DNA of 64,000 bases, taken from Collimonas pratensis (GTDB lineage Bacteria; Pseudomonadota; Gammaproteobacteria; Burkholderiales; Burkholderiaceae_D). This document shows, one piece after another, positions 8,159 through 17,008 of the stretch. The notes beneath the pieces are model-generated. The model was not told where the DNA came from and did not search any database. It saw only the letters and a list, made by a program, of their open reading frames with translations. Made by a program: the position numbers and the translations under genes. Each line of letters opens with the position of its first letter. Within the stretch, counting starts at the first letter, position 1. The stretch covers positions 3,472,001 to 3,536,000 of the forward strand of contig NZ_CP013234.1 in the NCBI RefSeq assembly GCF_001584185.1, given 5' to 3'.

Positions 8159-11100
8159 ATGGATGAAATCAGCGGCTCGCCCACCCTCATTCTGCCGGGC
8201 TCGCTACCGGAATACGCCGAGCTGCAATGCGTGTCCAATTTCAGCTTCCTGCGCGGCGCCTCGCATCCCGAGGAGTTGGTGGAACGCGCCGCCCAGCTCG
8301 ATTACCGGGCGCTGGCGCTGACCGATGAATGTTCGCTAGCCGGCGTGGTGCGCGCTCATGTGGCAGCCAAAGCACATGGCTTGCAGCTGCTGATCGGCAG
8401 TCAGTTCCAGCTACATGCCACCGACGGCAGCCCGGCCTTTTCCTTGATTGCGCTGGCCCAGAACCGCGAAGGCTACGGCAACCTGTCGGAACTCATCACG
8501 CTGGCACGCAGCCGCGCCGGCAAAGGCCATTATCTGCTGACGCCGCAGGACCTGGACACCCCCAACGCCGAGCACGCTCACCTGCGCCAGCTGCCCGACT
8601 GCCTGCTGATCCTGCTGCCCGCGCATGGCATAGACAGCGCTACGCTGATGCCGCAGGCGGCCTGGCTGCGCGCCAATTTTCCGGATCGCTGCTGGCTCGG
8701 CCTGACCTTGCTGCACCAGGCTGGCGACGAACGGCAACGCGCTGTCGTCGAGCAGGTGGCGCAGGTGCAAGGCTTGCCGGTAGTAGCCACCGGCGATGTC
8801 TGCATGCACCGGCGTTCACGCAAGCCGCTGCAGGATACGATGACGGCGATCCGCATCGGCAAGCCGGTTGCCGCCTGCGGCTATGCGTTCGCGCCCAACG
8901 CCGAGCAGCACCTGCGCGCGCGGCTGCGGCTGGCTAACCTGTATCCGGCGGCGGCGCTGGCGGCCAGCGTCGAAATCGCCAGCAAGTGCAGCTTCTCGCT
9001 GGATGAGCTGCGCTATGAATACCCGGATGAAGTGGTCCCCGCCGGTCACAGCGCCGCCAGCTACCTGCGCCAGCAGACCTACCTCGGCGCGCGGCGGCGC
9101 TACGCCGATGCCATTCCGGCGGCGGTGCAGAACCAGCTGGAAGACGAGCTGGAGATCATCCATGCGTTGAATTACGAATCCTATTTCCTGACGGTGTATG
9201 ACATTGTCCAGTTCGCCCGCAGCAAGGATATCCTGTGCCAGGGCCGCGGCTCGGCGGCGAATTCAGCGGTATGCTACTGCCTCGGCATCACCGAGGTCGA
9301 TCCCTCCCGCAGCACCTTGCTGTTCGGCCGCTTCATCAGCAAGGAGCGCGACGAACCGCCCGACATCGACGTCGATTTCGAGCATCAGCGGCGCGAAGAT
9401 GTGATCCAGTACATCTATGAAAAATACGGCCGCCGTCGCGCCGCCCTGACCGCTGTGGTGATCAGTTACCGGCCGCGCAGCGTGCTGCGCGATGTCGGCA
9501 AGGCGCTCGGGGTCGATCCGGGCCTGGTCGACCAGGTCGCCAAGTCGCAGCGCTGGTGGGACGACAAGCAGCAGCTGCAAAAGAACTTCAGCGCACTGGG
9601 CATAGATCCCGATACGCCGATCGCCGAACACTGGGCCGAGCTGTCGCATACCCTGATGGGTTTTCCGCGCCACTTGTCGCAGCATCCGGGCGGCTTCGTG
9701 ATCTCGCGCGGCAAACTGTCGCGGCTGGTGCCTATCGAGAACGCGGCGATGCCGAACCGCAGCGTGGTGCAATGGGATAAGGACGACCTCGATGCGCTGC
9801 GCATCCTCAAGGTCGATGTGCTGGCGCTGGGCATGCTGTCGATGCTGCAGCGGGCGCTGGCGATGGTCTCGCACCAGCGCGGCGCGTCCTTTGAAATGCA
9901 GGATATTCCGCGTGAAGATCCCGCCACCTACGAAATGATTCGCAAGGCCGACACGATAGGCGTGTTCCAGATCGAAAGCCGGGCACAAATGAGCATGCTG
10001 CCGCGCCTCAAGCCAAAGGAATTCTATGACCTGGTGATCCAGGTCGCCATCGTCCGGCCCGGGCCGATCCAGGGCGGCATGGTGCATCCCTATCTGAAAA
10101 ACCGGAAAAAGAAAGCGGAAGAGATCGACTACCCCAGCCCGGAATTAAAAGTAGCCTTGAAGCGCACGCTCGGCATACCGATTTTCCAGGAGCAAGTGAT
10201 GCAGATTGCCGTCATCGCCGCCGGCTTCACCCAGGGGGAAGCGGACGATCTGCGCCGTTCAATGGCGGCCTGGAAGCGCAAAGGCGGGCTGGAAAAATTC
10301 GAGCGCAAGCTGATCGACGGCATGGTCGCAAAAGATTATAAAAAAGATTTCGCCGAAGCCATTTTCAAGCAGATCCAGGGCTTCGGCGAATACGGTTTCC
10401 CGGAAAGCCACGCCGCCAGTTTCGCCTTGCTGGCCTACGCCAGCTCCTGGCTCAAATGCCACGAACCGGAAGCCTTCCTGGCGGCGCTGCTGAACAGCCA
10501 GCCGATGGGATTTTATTCCCCTTCACAGCTGGTGCAGGACGCGCGCCGGCATGGCGTCGAGGTGCTGCCGGTGGATATCAACCGCAGCAACTGGGAAGCC
10601 GCGCTGGAGCCCGTTGCCGGATCGGCACGGCTGGCAGTCAGGCTGGGATTCAGCCTGGTGCGCGGCCTGAGTTTTGATCACATCGAAGCAATCGAAGCGG
10701 CGCGCGCAGTGCGCCCCTTCAGCGACCTCCAGGATATGGCTTTACGCGCTGGCCTCAGGCGCGACCAGCTGCAGGCGCTGGCCGCCGCCGGCTCGCTGGC
10801 GCCGCTCTCCGGCAACCGTCGCCAGGCCTTGTGGCAAGCGCTGGTCAGCGCGCCCGAAAAAGGCCTGCTCAAGCCAGCCCAGATCAACGAGGAAGACTTG
10901 CTGCTGGCACCGCCGGGCGAGGCAGAAAATATCCTGCACGACTACCACACGCTGGGCTTGACCCTGGGCCGCCATCCGCTGGCGCTGCTGCGAGAAAACC
11001 TGAGCGCCAGGCGCTTCCTGCCCGCCGATGTGTTGAATACCTTTGCCGACGGCCAGCTGGCGCGCGGCTGCGGCATCGTCACGGTGCGCCAGCGCCCCGG

Positions 11101-11335
11101 CACGGCCAAGGGCGTGGTGTTCGTCACCCTGGAAGACGAGACCGGCACCGTCAACGTGATCGTCTGGCCGGACCTGGTCGAGCGCCAGCGCAAGGAATTG
11201 CACCGAGCGAACCTGATGGGCGTGTACGGCGTCTGGCAAAGCCATGACGGCGTCAGCCACCTGGTGGCGAAACGGCTAGTCGACCTGTCGCCGCTGCTGG
11301 GCAAACTGGACACCAGCAGCCGCGACTTCCATTGA
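8159..11335 (+). CDS. dnaE2: Error-prone DNA polymerase DnaE2
   Basis: A 1058-residue C-family polymerase of the DnaE2 class. An N-terminal PHP domain begins around YAELQCVSNFSFLRGASHPEE and includes ALTDECSLAG. The catalytic acids are visible in PDIDVDF (Asp402, Asp404) and KVDVLALGM (Asp553), matching the three aspartates of DnaE-type polymerases. The C-terminus has the OB-fold segment GVVFVTLEDETGTVNVIVWP. It copies past DNA lesions, with mutation as a cost, together with ImuA and ImuB. It is the last gene of the LexA-controlled operon; the gap after imuB is 18 bp. Confidence 0.95.
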   Translation: MDEISGSPTLILPGSLPEYAELQCVSNFSFLRGASHPEELVERAAQLDYRALALTDECSLAGVVRAHVAAKAHGLQLLIGSQFQLHATDGSPAFSLIALAQNREGYGNLSELITLARSRAGKGHYLLTPQDLDTPNAEHAHLRQLPDCLLILLPAHGIDSATLMPQAAWLRANFPDRCWLGLTLLHQAGDERQRAVVEQVAQVQGLPVVATGDVCMHRRSRKPLQDTMTAIRIGKPVAACGYAFAPNAEQHLRARLRLANLYPAAALAASVEIASKCSFSLDELRYEYPDEVVPAGHSAASYLRQQTYLGARRRYADAIPAAVQNQLEDELEIIHALNYESYFLTVYDIVQFARSKDILCQGRGSAANSAVCYCLGITEVDPSRSTLLFGRFISKERDEPPDIDVDFEHQRREDVIQYIYEKYGRRRAALTAVVISYRPRSVLRDVGKALGVDPGLVDQVAKSQRWWDDKQQLQKNFSALGIDPDTPIAEHWAELSHTLMGFPRHLSQHPGGFVISRGKLSRLVPIENAAMPNRSVVQWDKDDLDALRILKVDVLALGMLSMLQRALAMVSHQRGASFEMQDIPREDPATYEMIRKADTIGVFQIESRAQMSMLPRLKPKEFYDLVIQVAIVRPGPIQGGMVHPYLKNRKKKAEEIDYPSPELKVALKRTLGIPIFQEQVMQIAVIAAGFTQGEADDLRRSMAAWKRKGGLEKFERKLIDGMVAKDYKKDFAEAIFKQIQGFGEYGFPESHAASFALLAYASSWLKCHEPEAFLAALLNSQPMGFYSPSQLVQDARRHGVEVLPVDINRSNWEAALEPVAGSARLAVRLGFSLVRGLSFDHIEAIEAARAVRPFSDLQDMALRAGLRRDQLQALAAAGSLAPLSGNRRQALWQALVSAPEKGLLKPAQINEEDLLLAPPGEAENILHDYHTLGLTLGRHPLALLRENLSARRFLPADVLNTFADGQLARGCGIVTVRQRPGTAKGVVFVTLEDETGTVNVIVWPDLVERQRKELHRANLMGVYGVWQSHDGVSHLVAKRLVDLSPLLGKLDTSSRDFH

Positions 11336-11347
11336 CAGGCGGGCGCC

Positions 11348-12754
11348 TTATTTTTGCTGCGGCATGTGCATATGGTCAGGATGGGCGTCGAGCATCAGGT
11401 CGATGCCGGCACCCGGATCTTCGCTGCCGTCTTCCTGCACCGCCACCGCGCGCTGCAAGCCTTCTTCATGTGCCAGGTCGCGCTTGCGCTGCCAGTTCAC
11501 CGCCGCCAGCCCGCCCACGCCCAACACCGCCAGGCAAGCCGCCGGCACCAGCATCGGCGTCACATTGCTGTGGGTAAGCTTGCCGACATAGGGCATCAGG
11601 TTCTGGCCGAAGAAGCCGCCCAGGTTGCCGATCGAATTGATGGCGGCGATGCTGGCCGCTGCCCGCGCGCCCTGGAAGAATTTGGGCGGCAAGGACCAGA
11701 AGCAGGGATACAGCAAGGTGATGCAAGCGCCGCCGACTACCAGCGCGCCAAAGCGCAGCACATTGGAATCCAGCAGCGCGCTGGAGGCGAAGCACACCAG
11801 CCCCAGCAAGCCGATCACGGCGATCGCCTTATACACCACGCGGTCATGCCGCAATTTCCCCGGCAACCACAGCAACAGCAACACTGCCAAACCCCACGGG
11901 ATCATGTTGAGCAGGCCGTTAATGGTGGAGCTGACGCCAAAGCCCTTGACCAGCGTCGGCAGCCAGTAGGTGACGCCGTACAGCGAGGTCGACATCAGCA
12001 TGTAGGTGGCGGCAAACATCAGCACGCGCAGGTCCCACAAGGCCGCCAACGGATTGCCGTGGGTGGCGTTGGGCGGCGCATCGCGCAGCATCATGTCGTT
12101 CAGCTTGGCTTTCTGCGCCGCCGACAAGAACTTGGCTTCATCGATGGAACCCGGCAGGTACAGCATCACCACCAGCGTCAGCAGCACCGCCGGCAGGCCG
12201 GTGGCGATAAACACCCATTGCCAGCCTTCCAGTCCCAGCGTGCCGTTCAGGTTCAGCAGCAAGCCGCCGACCAGCGCCCCCAGCATGTTGGCCAGCGCGC
12301 TCCCCAGCGTAAACACGCCCAGCACGCGGGTCCGGTATATCTGCGGGAACCACAAGGTGATGTAGTAAATCACGCCAGGATAGAAGCCCGCTTCGGCCAC
12401 CCCCAGCATGAAGCGCAGTATGTAGAACATCGGCAGCGAACTGGTGAAGCCCAGCAGTATCGTCACCGCGCCCCAGGTGAACATGATGCGCGCCAGCCAG
12501 ACCCGGGCGCCGTATTTGTGCAGGGCCAGCGTGCTGGGGATTTCAAACAGCAGGTAGCCGATGAAAAACAGGGAAGCGCCCAGGCCATAGGCCGCCTCGC
12601 TCATGTGCAAGGCATGCACCATGTCCAGCTTGGCGAAGCCGACGTTCTGGCGGTCGATGAACGACACCAGGAACATCACGATCAGCAATGGCATCAGACG
12701 CCACGCCACTTTTTTCATCAACTGGTCTTCAGACAGCTCGCTGTTTGACTGCAC
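11348..12754 (-). CDS. MFS transporter, anion:cation symporter (ACS) type
   Basis: A 468-residue carrier with about 12 membrane segments. The N-terminus (KKVAWRLMPLLIVMFLVSFIDRQNVGFAKL) has the R-x-N-x-G/A-F signature of the ACS family, whose members import tartrate, galactonate, phthalate and other organic anions. The exact substrate is not readable. I chose the GTG at 12754 because GGAG lies seven bases upstream; the frame is open 177 bp further upstream but without a better start. The His-rich end PDHMHMPQQK is unusual. The GST gene is the only same-strand neighbour. Confidence 0.85.
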   Translation of the reverse strand: MQSNSELSEDQLMKKVAWRLMPLLIVMFLVSFIDRQNVGFAKLDMVHALHMSEAAYGLGASLFFIGYLLFEIPSTLALHKYGARVWLARIMFTWGAVTILLGFTSSLPMFYILRFMLGVAEAGFYPGVIYYITLWFPQIYRTRVLGVFTLGSALANMLGALVGGLLLNLNGTLGLEGWQWVFIATGLPAVLLTLVVMLYLPGSIDEAKFLSAAQKAKLNDMMLRDAPPNATHGNPLAALWDLRVLMFAATYMLMSTSLYGVTYWLPTLVKGFGVSSTINGLLNMIPWGLAVLLLLWLPGKLRHDRVVYKAIAVIGLLGLVCFASSALLDSNVLRFGALVVGGACITLLYPCFWSLPPKFFQGARAAASIAAINSIGNLGGFFGQNLMPYVGKLTHSNVTPMLVPAACLAVLGVGGLAAVNWQRKRDLAHEEGLQRAVAVQEDGSEDPGAGIDLMLDAHPDHMHMPQQK

Positions 12755-12813
12755 GATGGTTCTCCATTTTTGTGTGAAGCCGTCGTCTGTGGCGACGGCT
12801 GGGGTGTTGTAGT

Positions 12814-13443
12814 TCAGCCAGGCCAGTGGCGCTGCCACACCGGCGCTACCCTGGGATGGGTTTCTATGCTTTCGATCAGCACCAGGAAAGCCGGCCTGGC
12901 CGTAGCCAGATGCGTGCGCGCGCCTGACCATTTGGACACCACGGCCGCCAGCAGATCGAGTGCGCCGGGCTCGGCGCCGCCCAGGAACGGGCTAGCCACA
13001 TAAGTATCGGCAAAAATTTCCCAGTAGTTGTACAGGCGCTCGCGCGCCCCTTGCCGTATCTGTTCCTTGACCGCTTCATCGGCATTCACGCACCAGCGCT
13101 CCGGATAATCGATCACACCGATAGCGGCATAGCAGTTAGCCGCGATAAACACCAGGCCGCGGATAGCCTGGGCGCGCTGCGCCTCGTCATCGGGTAATAG
13201 TCGGCTGGCCGGATGGCTGAGTCCGAGATGCAACAGGATCGCCGCGCTTTCGGTCAGCACGCTGCCATCCGCCAACTGCAAGGTAGGAATCTGTTTGAGC
13301 GGGTTGCACTGCTGCAGCTGGTCGACTGCTGAGCCGGGTTCCCAGGAAGCGGCTTCGACCAGGCGGTAAGACTGTGCGGTCAGCTCCAGGGCGATTTCCA
13401 CCACGGCCGAGCCGCAGCCCTTGAAGCCATAGAGTGTGTACAT
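12814..13443 (-). CDS. Glutathione S-transferase family protein
   Basis: A 209-residue two-domain GST. The thioredoxin-like N-terminal domain (MYTLYGFKGCGSAVVEIALE) includes the cis-Pro glutathione-site segment NPLKQIPTLQLADGSVLTESAAILLHL. The all-helical C-terminal domain follows from about residue 85. A Cys/Ser near the N-terminus (GCGS) may be the catalytic residue, as in beta-class enzymes. It should conjugate or reduce electrophiles in the cytoplasm. The frame is open upstream to 13563, but the ATG at 13443 begins the domain exactly. It may be co-transcribed with the MFS gene 59 bp downstream. Confidence 0.87.
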   Translation of the reverse strand: MYTLYGFKGCGSAVVEIALELTAQSYRLVEAASWEPGSAVDQLQQCNPLKQIPTLQLADGSVLTESAAILLHLGLSHPASRLLPDDEAQRAQAIRGLVFIAANCYAAIGVIDYPERWCVNADEAVKEQIRQGARERLYNYWEIFADTYVASPFLGGAEPGALDLLAAVVSKWSGARTHLATARPAFLVLIESIETHPRVAPVWQRHWPG

Positions 13444-13496
13444 GGGTCCCCGCGTTCTATCTCTTGGAAGATAAATTCTAACAGGGAGTGGCGTCC

Positions 13497-14210
13497 TCAG
13501 GTCGCCGGAATCTTGGCGGCTGGCGGCGCTTCCAGTCCCATTGCATGCGACACCCGCCCGCAAAACTCTTCCGGCGTACGGGAAATGATCTCTTCCGGCA
13601 CGCTGAATTTCTTGATCAGGCGCTTGTGGCTCTCAAAACCATAGGACACCATGAAGGGATGCATGCCGGAGCCGATCGCCGCCAGGTAATCCTTGTGCTC
13701 GTCGCCGCAGATGTAGGCGCGCGCCGGATTGATGTCCATGCGCTCTCGGATCGAGCGGAATTCCTGCATTTTTTCCATATGCAGCGGCACATGGGCGAAA
13801 AAATCAAAGCTGTCGAGATCGATATCATGGCGCCGGAACAGCAGCCGCAGCGTCTGCTCCGGATCGTTGGTCATGTTGCGTGTCACCAGGCCGACCACGA
13901 TATCGGGCGCGGCGATCAGGCTGTGCACCAGTTCCGCGATGCCGGGATAGAGCCGGGCTTCTTCCCGGTAAACCTCGGTCAGGGTCGCGATCAGCTGCTT
14001 GCGGTTCTGCTTGCCGATCTGCTTTTTCAGGTTGGAGGGAAACTCTTTCAGGCCGCCCAGGTATTTGAACAGGCGGCGCCGCTTCTGGAATCGTTCTTCA
14101 TCGCCAAGCTCCATGCCGTGGCGGGAAAAAGTCTTGTCGATGGCGCTGTAGGCGTCGATGGTGGTGCCGTCTGCATCGAGAATGATTAATCGCTTGTTGT
14201 TTTTGTACAT
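13497..14210 (-). CDS. HAD family hydrolase (phosphatase)
   Basis: A 237-residue haloacid dehalogenase superfamily protein with motif I DADGT (Asp12 nucleophile, Asp14 acid), a helical cap, motif II around GLVTRN, and a C-terminal ICGDEHKDYLAA that carries the metal-binding acid. Phosphatase activity on a small phosphorylated substrate is likely; the substrate is unknown. It stands alone, divergent from the ACT-domain gene, with 127 bp between the two starts. Confidence 0.85.
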   Translation of the reverse strand: MYKNNKRLIILDADGTTIDAYSAIDKTFSRHGMELGDEERFQKRRRLFKYLGGLKEFPSNLKKQIGKQNRKQLIATLTEVYREEARLYPGIAELVHSLIAAPDIVVGLVTRNMTNDPEQTLRLLFRRHDIDLDSFDFFAHVPLHMEKMQEFRSIRERMDINPARAYICGDEHKDYLAAIGSGMHPFMVSYGFESHKRLIKKFSVPEEIISRTPEEFCGRVSHAMGLEAPPAAKIPAT

Positions 14211-14337
14211 TGTCTATCCGTCAGGGAGAAGCAGCAATTCTTGACGTCAACATATAGCAGTCTTATGACAGCACGATGACTTCCGTCGCCAGGCTGTCAG
14301 GTATGATAGCGGCTCGCCAACGCTATCCTCCCCGACC

Positions 14338-14760
14338 ATGAGCGCCATCACCGATCTCGACATCCTGCTCGGCTCCATGAGCCCGTGCGCCAGCGACGGC
14401 CAATTCGTCTTCTGCTGCATCGCCGATGGCCGCTACGGCATGCATGCCGAGCTGGCGCCGGTCGCCTCGTTCCAGGAACAGGAAGGCTTGACGCTGGTCC
14501 TGCCGCAGCAGGCAGCCGAGCGTGCCGGCCTGGCCTACGAAGGGGTGTTCGCCATGATTACCCTGAATGTCCATTCCAGCCTGGCGGCCGTCGGCCTGAC
14601 CGCCGCGGTGGCGGCTGAACTGACCAAAGCCGGCATCAGCGCCAATGTGCTGGCCGCCTGTTTTCACGATCACATCTTCGTGCCGGCCGCACGCGCCGGC
14701 GAGGCGCTGGCCGCCTTGAACGCGCTGGCGCAGCGCCATGCCGCCAACCGTGCCGGATAA
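14338..14760 (+). CDS. ACT domain-containing protein
   Basis: A 140-residue cytoplasmic protein resembling the small stand-alone ACT-domain proteins. The ACT-like half carries LTLVLPQQAAERAGL and, later, HSSLAAVGLTAAVAAELTKAGISANVLAACFHDH, a region typical of this subfamily, followed by HIFVPAARAGEALAAL. Such domains usually bind amino acids as allosteric sensors. No enzyme is fused or adjacent, so the regulated partner is unknown. The gene converges on rarD with a 22 bp gap. Confidence 0.8.
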   Translation: MSAITDLDILLGSMSPCASDGQFVFCCIADGRYGMHAELAPVASFQEQEGLTLVLPQQAAERAGLAYEGVFAMITLNVHSSLAAVGLTAAVAAELTKAGISANVLAACFHDHIFVPAARAGEALAALNALAQRHAANRAG

Positions 14761-14782
14761 GGTGCTGCGCTAGCGCTCCAAT

Positions 14783-15691
14783 TCAGGTGCGCCGCAGCGC
14801 CCTTTCCTTCTGCAACAGGCGCACGCTGTGCACGGCTGTAAGCGCTACCGCGCACCAGATCGGGATATACGTCAGCAACTGGCCCGGCGCTAAAGCTTCG
14901 CCCAGGAACACCAGCGCGACACCGACCAGCAGCACCGGCTCGACATAGCCGAGGATGCCGAACAAGGCCATCGGCAGCAGCCGGCTGGCGCCCAGGTAAA
15001 GGCCCAGCGCCACCGTGCTGAGCAAACCGAGGCCGGGCAGCAGCAACAGCCACAGGCCGGACTGCTGCGCAACCAGCGCCAAGGAATCGCGCGCATACAG
15101 CATGGCGGCGGCAAACGGCAGCAGCAAGGCGATTTCGAGGACGAAGCCCGCCACCGGATCGGCATTGATCTTGCGCCGCAGGATAAAGTAAGGGGGATAG
15201 CCGAGCGCCACCACCAGGGTCGGCCAGGCAAAGCTGCGCGTCATCCACAGCTCATGCAGCACGCCCACCAAGGCGCAGGCCACCGCCAGCCATTGGAAGA
15301 CATCGAGCCGTTCGTGATAATAGAAGCGGCCGACCAGCACCATGCTCAAGGGCAGCAGGAAATAGCCGAGCGATACTTCCAGCGCGCGCCCATGCAGCGG
15401 CGCCCACAGGAAAATCCAGAGTTGCACGCCGAGCAGGGACGCCACGATCAGCAGCATCAGGCAAGTCAGCGGTTCGCGCCGCAAACGCTGCAGCAGCTCG
15501 CGCGCCTGCGGCCAGCGCCGCCGCAAGAACAGCAGCGCCAGCGCGCCGGGCAGCGTCCACACCACGCGCCAGGCAAAGATATCCAGGCCATCGAGCGGCG
15601 CCAGCAGCTTGGCATAACCAGACAGCAAGGCGAACAGCATCGCGGCGCCGACCGAAAGACCGATACCGCGCCCTATCTGGTGCTGGCTCAT
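14783..15691 (-). CDS. rarD: EamA family transporter RarD
   Basis: A 302-residue inner-membrane protein with about ten hydrophobic segments arranged as two EamA repeats. The family landmarks are GYAKLLAPLDGLDIFAWRV near the start, LQLWIFLWA-like VQLWIFLWAPLHGRALEVSLGYFLLPL in the first repeat, and GILGYVEPVLLVG late in the second. RarD proteins are linked to chloramphenicol sensitivity, but the physiological substrate is unknown. No neighbouring gene hints at a substrate. Confidence 0.87.
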   Translation of the reverse strand: MSQHQIGRGIGLSVGAAMLFALLSGYAKLLAPLDGLDIFAWRVVWTLPGALALLFLRRRWPQARELLQRLRREPLTCLMLLIVASLLGVQLWIFLWAPLHGRALEVSLGYFLLPLSMVLVGRFYYHERLDVFQWLAVACALVGVLHELWMTRSFAWPTLVVALGYPPYFILRRKINADPVAGFVLEIALLLPFAAAMLYARDSLALVAQQSGLWLLLLPGLGLLSTVALGLYLGASRLLPMALFGILGYVEPVLLVGVALVFLGEALAPGQLLTYIPIWCAVALTAVHSVRLLQKERALRRT

Positions 15692-15728
15692 ACCGCACAG
15701 CTCCGCGCCGCCGGCTTGGCCGCGAGGT

Positions 15729-15932
15729 TCAATCGGCCAACGCTTCTTTGGCAGCCTGCTCCGGTGTCAAGCCGTCATAAAACTGGTCGGTAAACCATTC
15801 CACCTGTTCTTCGATATGTTCCTGTGCCTGCTCCAGCGTTGCGCCGCCGGCCACCAGGAAGCCTTCTACTTCGATACACCAGTTGATCAGAGCCAGCGTT
15901 TCCGGATCCAGCTCTTCATTCTTCTTTGCCAT
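15729..15932 (-). CDS. Small acidic hypothetical protein (67 aa)
   Basis: A 67-residue, strongly acidic soluble protein, MAKKNEELDPETLALINWC, with predicted helices and several Trp residues. It has no signal or membrane segment. The gene lies 37 bp upstream of rarD on the same strand. The amino-acid content looks like a genuine small folded protein, but I do not recognise a family. Confidence 0.65.
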   Translation of the reverse strand: MAKKNEELDPETLALINWCIEVEGFLVAGGATLEQAQEHIEEQVEWFTDQFYDGLTPEQAAKEALAD

Positions 15933-15996
15933 TGTTTTTCCAATCTAAACCATCTTGTTATGGCAGTCTGACAACAAAGCCGCCCGGGCCTCGGCG

Positions 15997-16021
15997 CCGG
16001 CGGCAAGTTCTCTGCCGCCGG
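15997..16021. repeat. Stem-loop in a 117 bp gap
   Basis: CCGGCGGCA (15997-16005) and TGCCGCCGG (16013-16021) form a perfect nine-base stem with a seven-base loop. The stretch TATTTTA follows only on the plus strand, although both flanking genes run on the minus strand. It is therefore not a standard terminator for either gene. Confidence 0.5.
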
Positions 16022-16049
16022 TATTTTACTCTCCTCCGGGTCTAATGCT

Positions 16050-16298
16050 TCAGGATGGACTTTGGCAGGGCTGCTCGCGCAAATATCTCTCGCTCGAGGC
16101 GGGATGGCGCGCCAGCATGGCCGGCGGCCGGATCGGACGGGCGGCGAAATTGCCGCCGCAATTCGGGCATACGCCTTTGAGCAGTTGCTCGGCGCAGGCC
16201 GCACAGAACGTGCATTCATAGGTGCAGATGCGCGCGTCCGCCGATTCAGGCGGCAGGTCGCGGTCGCAGCATTCGCAATTCGGTTTCAGCAACAGCAT
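16050..16298 (-). CDS. DUF1272-type cysteine-rich zinc-binding protein
   Basis: An 82-residue protein that begins MLLLKPNCECCDRDLPP and continues with TYECTFCAAC and GVCPNCGG, giving four pairs of cysteines. This is the pattern of the DUF1272 family, probably a small zinc-ribbon or RING-like fold. The function is unknown. I chose the ATG at 16298 because the Cys pattern begins just after it, although the frame is open upstream. It lies 25 bp downstream of the OsmC gene, so co-transcription is likely. Confidence 0.82.
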   Translation of the reverse strand: MLLLKPNCECCDRDLPPESADARICTYECTFCAACAEQLLKGVCPNCGGNFAARPIRPPAMLARHPASSERYLREQPCQSPS

Positions 16299-16323
16299 GG
16301 CAATCCTCTTTTTTTGACGTCTC

Positions 16324-16803
16324 TTATCCGGCCTGATGGCTCCAGCTGCCCTTGATCGTGATCTCGCTCTTGACCGAGCGAGCCAGGAAGCACTCTTCAT
16401 GCGCCTTGTGGTGCAGCTGCTCCAGCGCCGCATCGTCCGGCACCTTGGCGCCGGCGAAAGTCACGACCGGCAGCAGTTCCACCAGCGCCACCCAGCTCTT
16501 GCCGTCGGCGCCTCGCTGCATATGGCCCTGGGCTTGGTCGACATAGCGTTCGACCAGATAGCCGGCGCTTCTGGCGATATCCAGGAACCACAGCATGTGG
16601 CAACTGGACAGCGCGGCGACATAGGCCTCCTCGGGATCGACATTGGCCGGATCCGACAAGGGCACCCTGACCACATGCGGCGAACTGGAGGCCGGCACCA
16701 CTGCGCCGCCGTCGAAACGCCACTGATGGGCGCGGCTGTAGCGGTTATCGACAAAGGCGGCGGCGCCCCGTTCCCATGCGACGGTGGCGATGTGGGTAGA
16801 CAT
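16324..16803 (-). CDS. OsmC family peroxiredoxin-like protein
   Basis: A 159-residue OsmC/Ohr-fold protein with the two expected redox cysteines: Cys68 in ALSSCHMLWFL and Cys138 in HEECFLARSVKSEI. The fold reduces organic hydroperoxides in characterised homologues. The ATG at 16803 follows an AGGAGAA ribosome site and gives the normal family length; the longer open frame to 16983 has no such support. It probably shares a transcript with the DUF1272 gene. Confidence 0.9.
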   Translation of the reverse strand: MSTHIATVAWERGAAAFVDNRYSRAHQWRFDGGAVVPASSSPHVVRVPLSDPANVDPEEAYVAALSSCHMLWFLDIARSAGYLVERYVDQAQGHMQRGADGKSWVALVELLPVVTFAGAKVPDDAALEQLHHKAHEECFLARSVKSEITIKGSWSHQAG

Positions 16804-17008
16804 GAATTCTCCTTGGTTTGGGATTGCCTGGAAGTTTTTTTGCGAGGTCCTGTAGCGTATCTGGACGGCCCCCGAATGATATATCTTCACGGCAATTTTT
16901 GAAAAGATTTCTCTCGTCAAAAATAACAAACAAGGATGCAGAAGCAAGGCAAAACGAAGACAGTCAGGCGGGGCGACCGGCAATGCCGGCGCCCCGCTGC
17001 GAGATGGG

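Noticed and set aside
11354..12748. Plus-strand 464-codon frame antisense to the MFS gene
   Set aside because: Its product is a His/Gln/Arg-rich low-complexity sequence typical of antisense to membrane proteins; the MFS frame is clearly coding.
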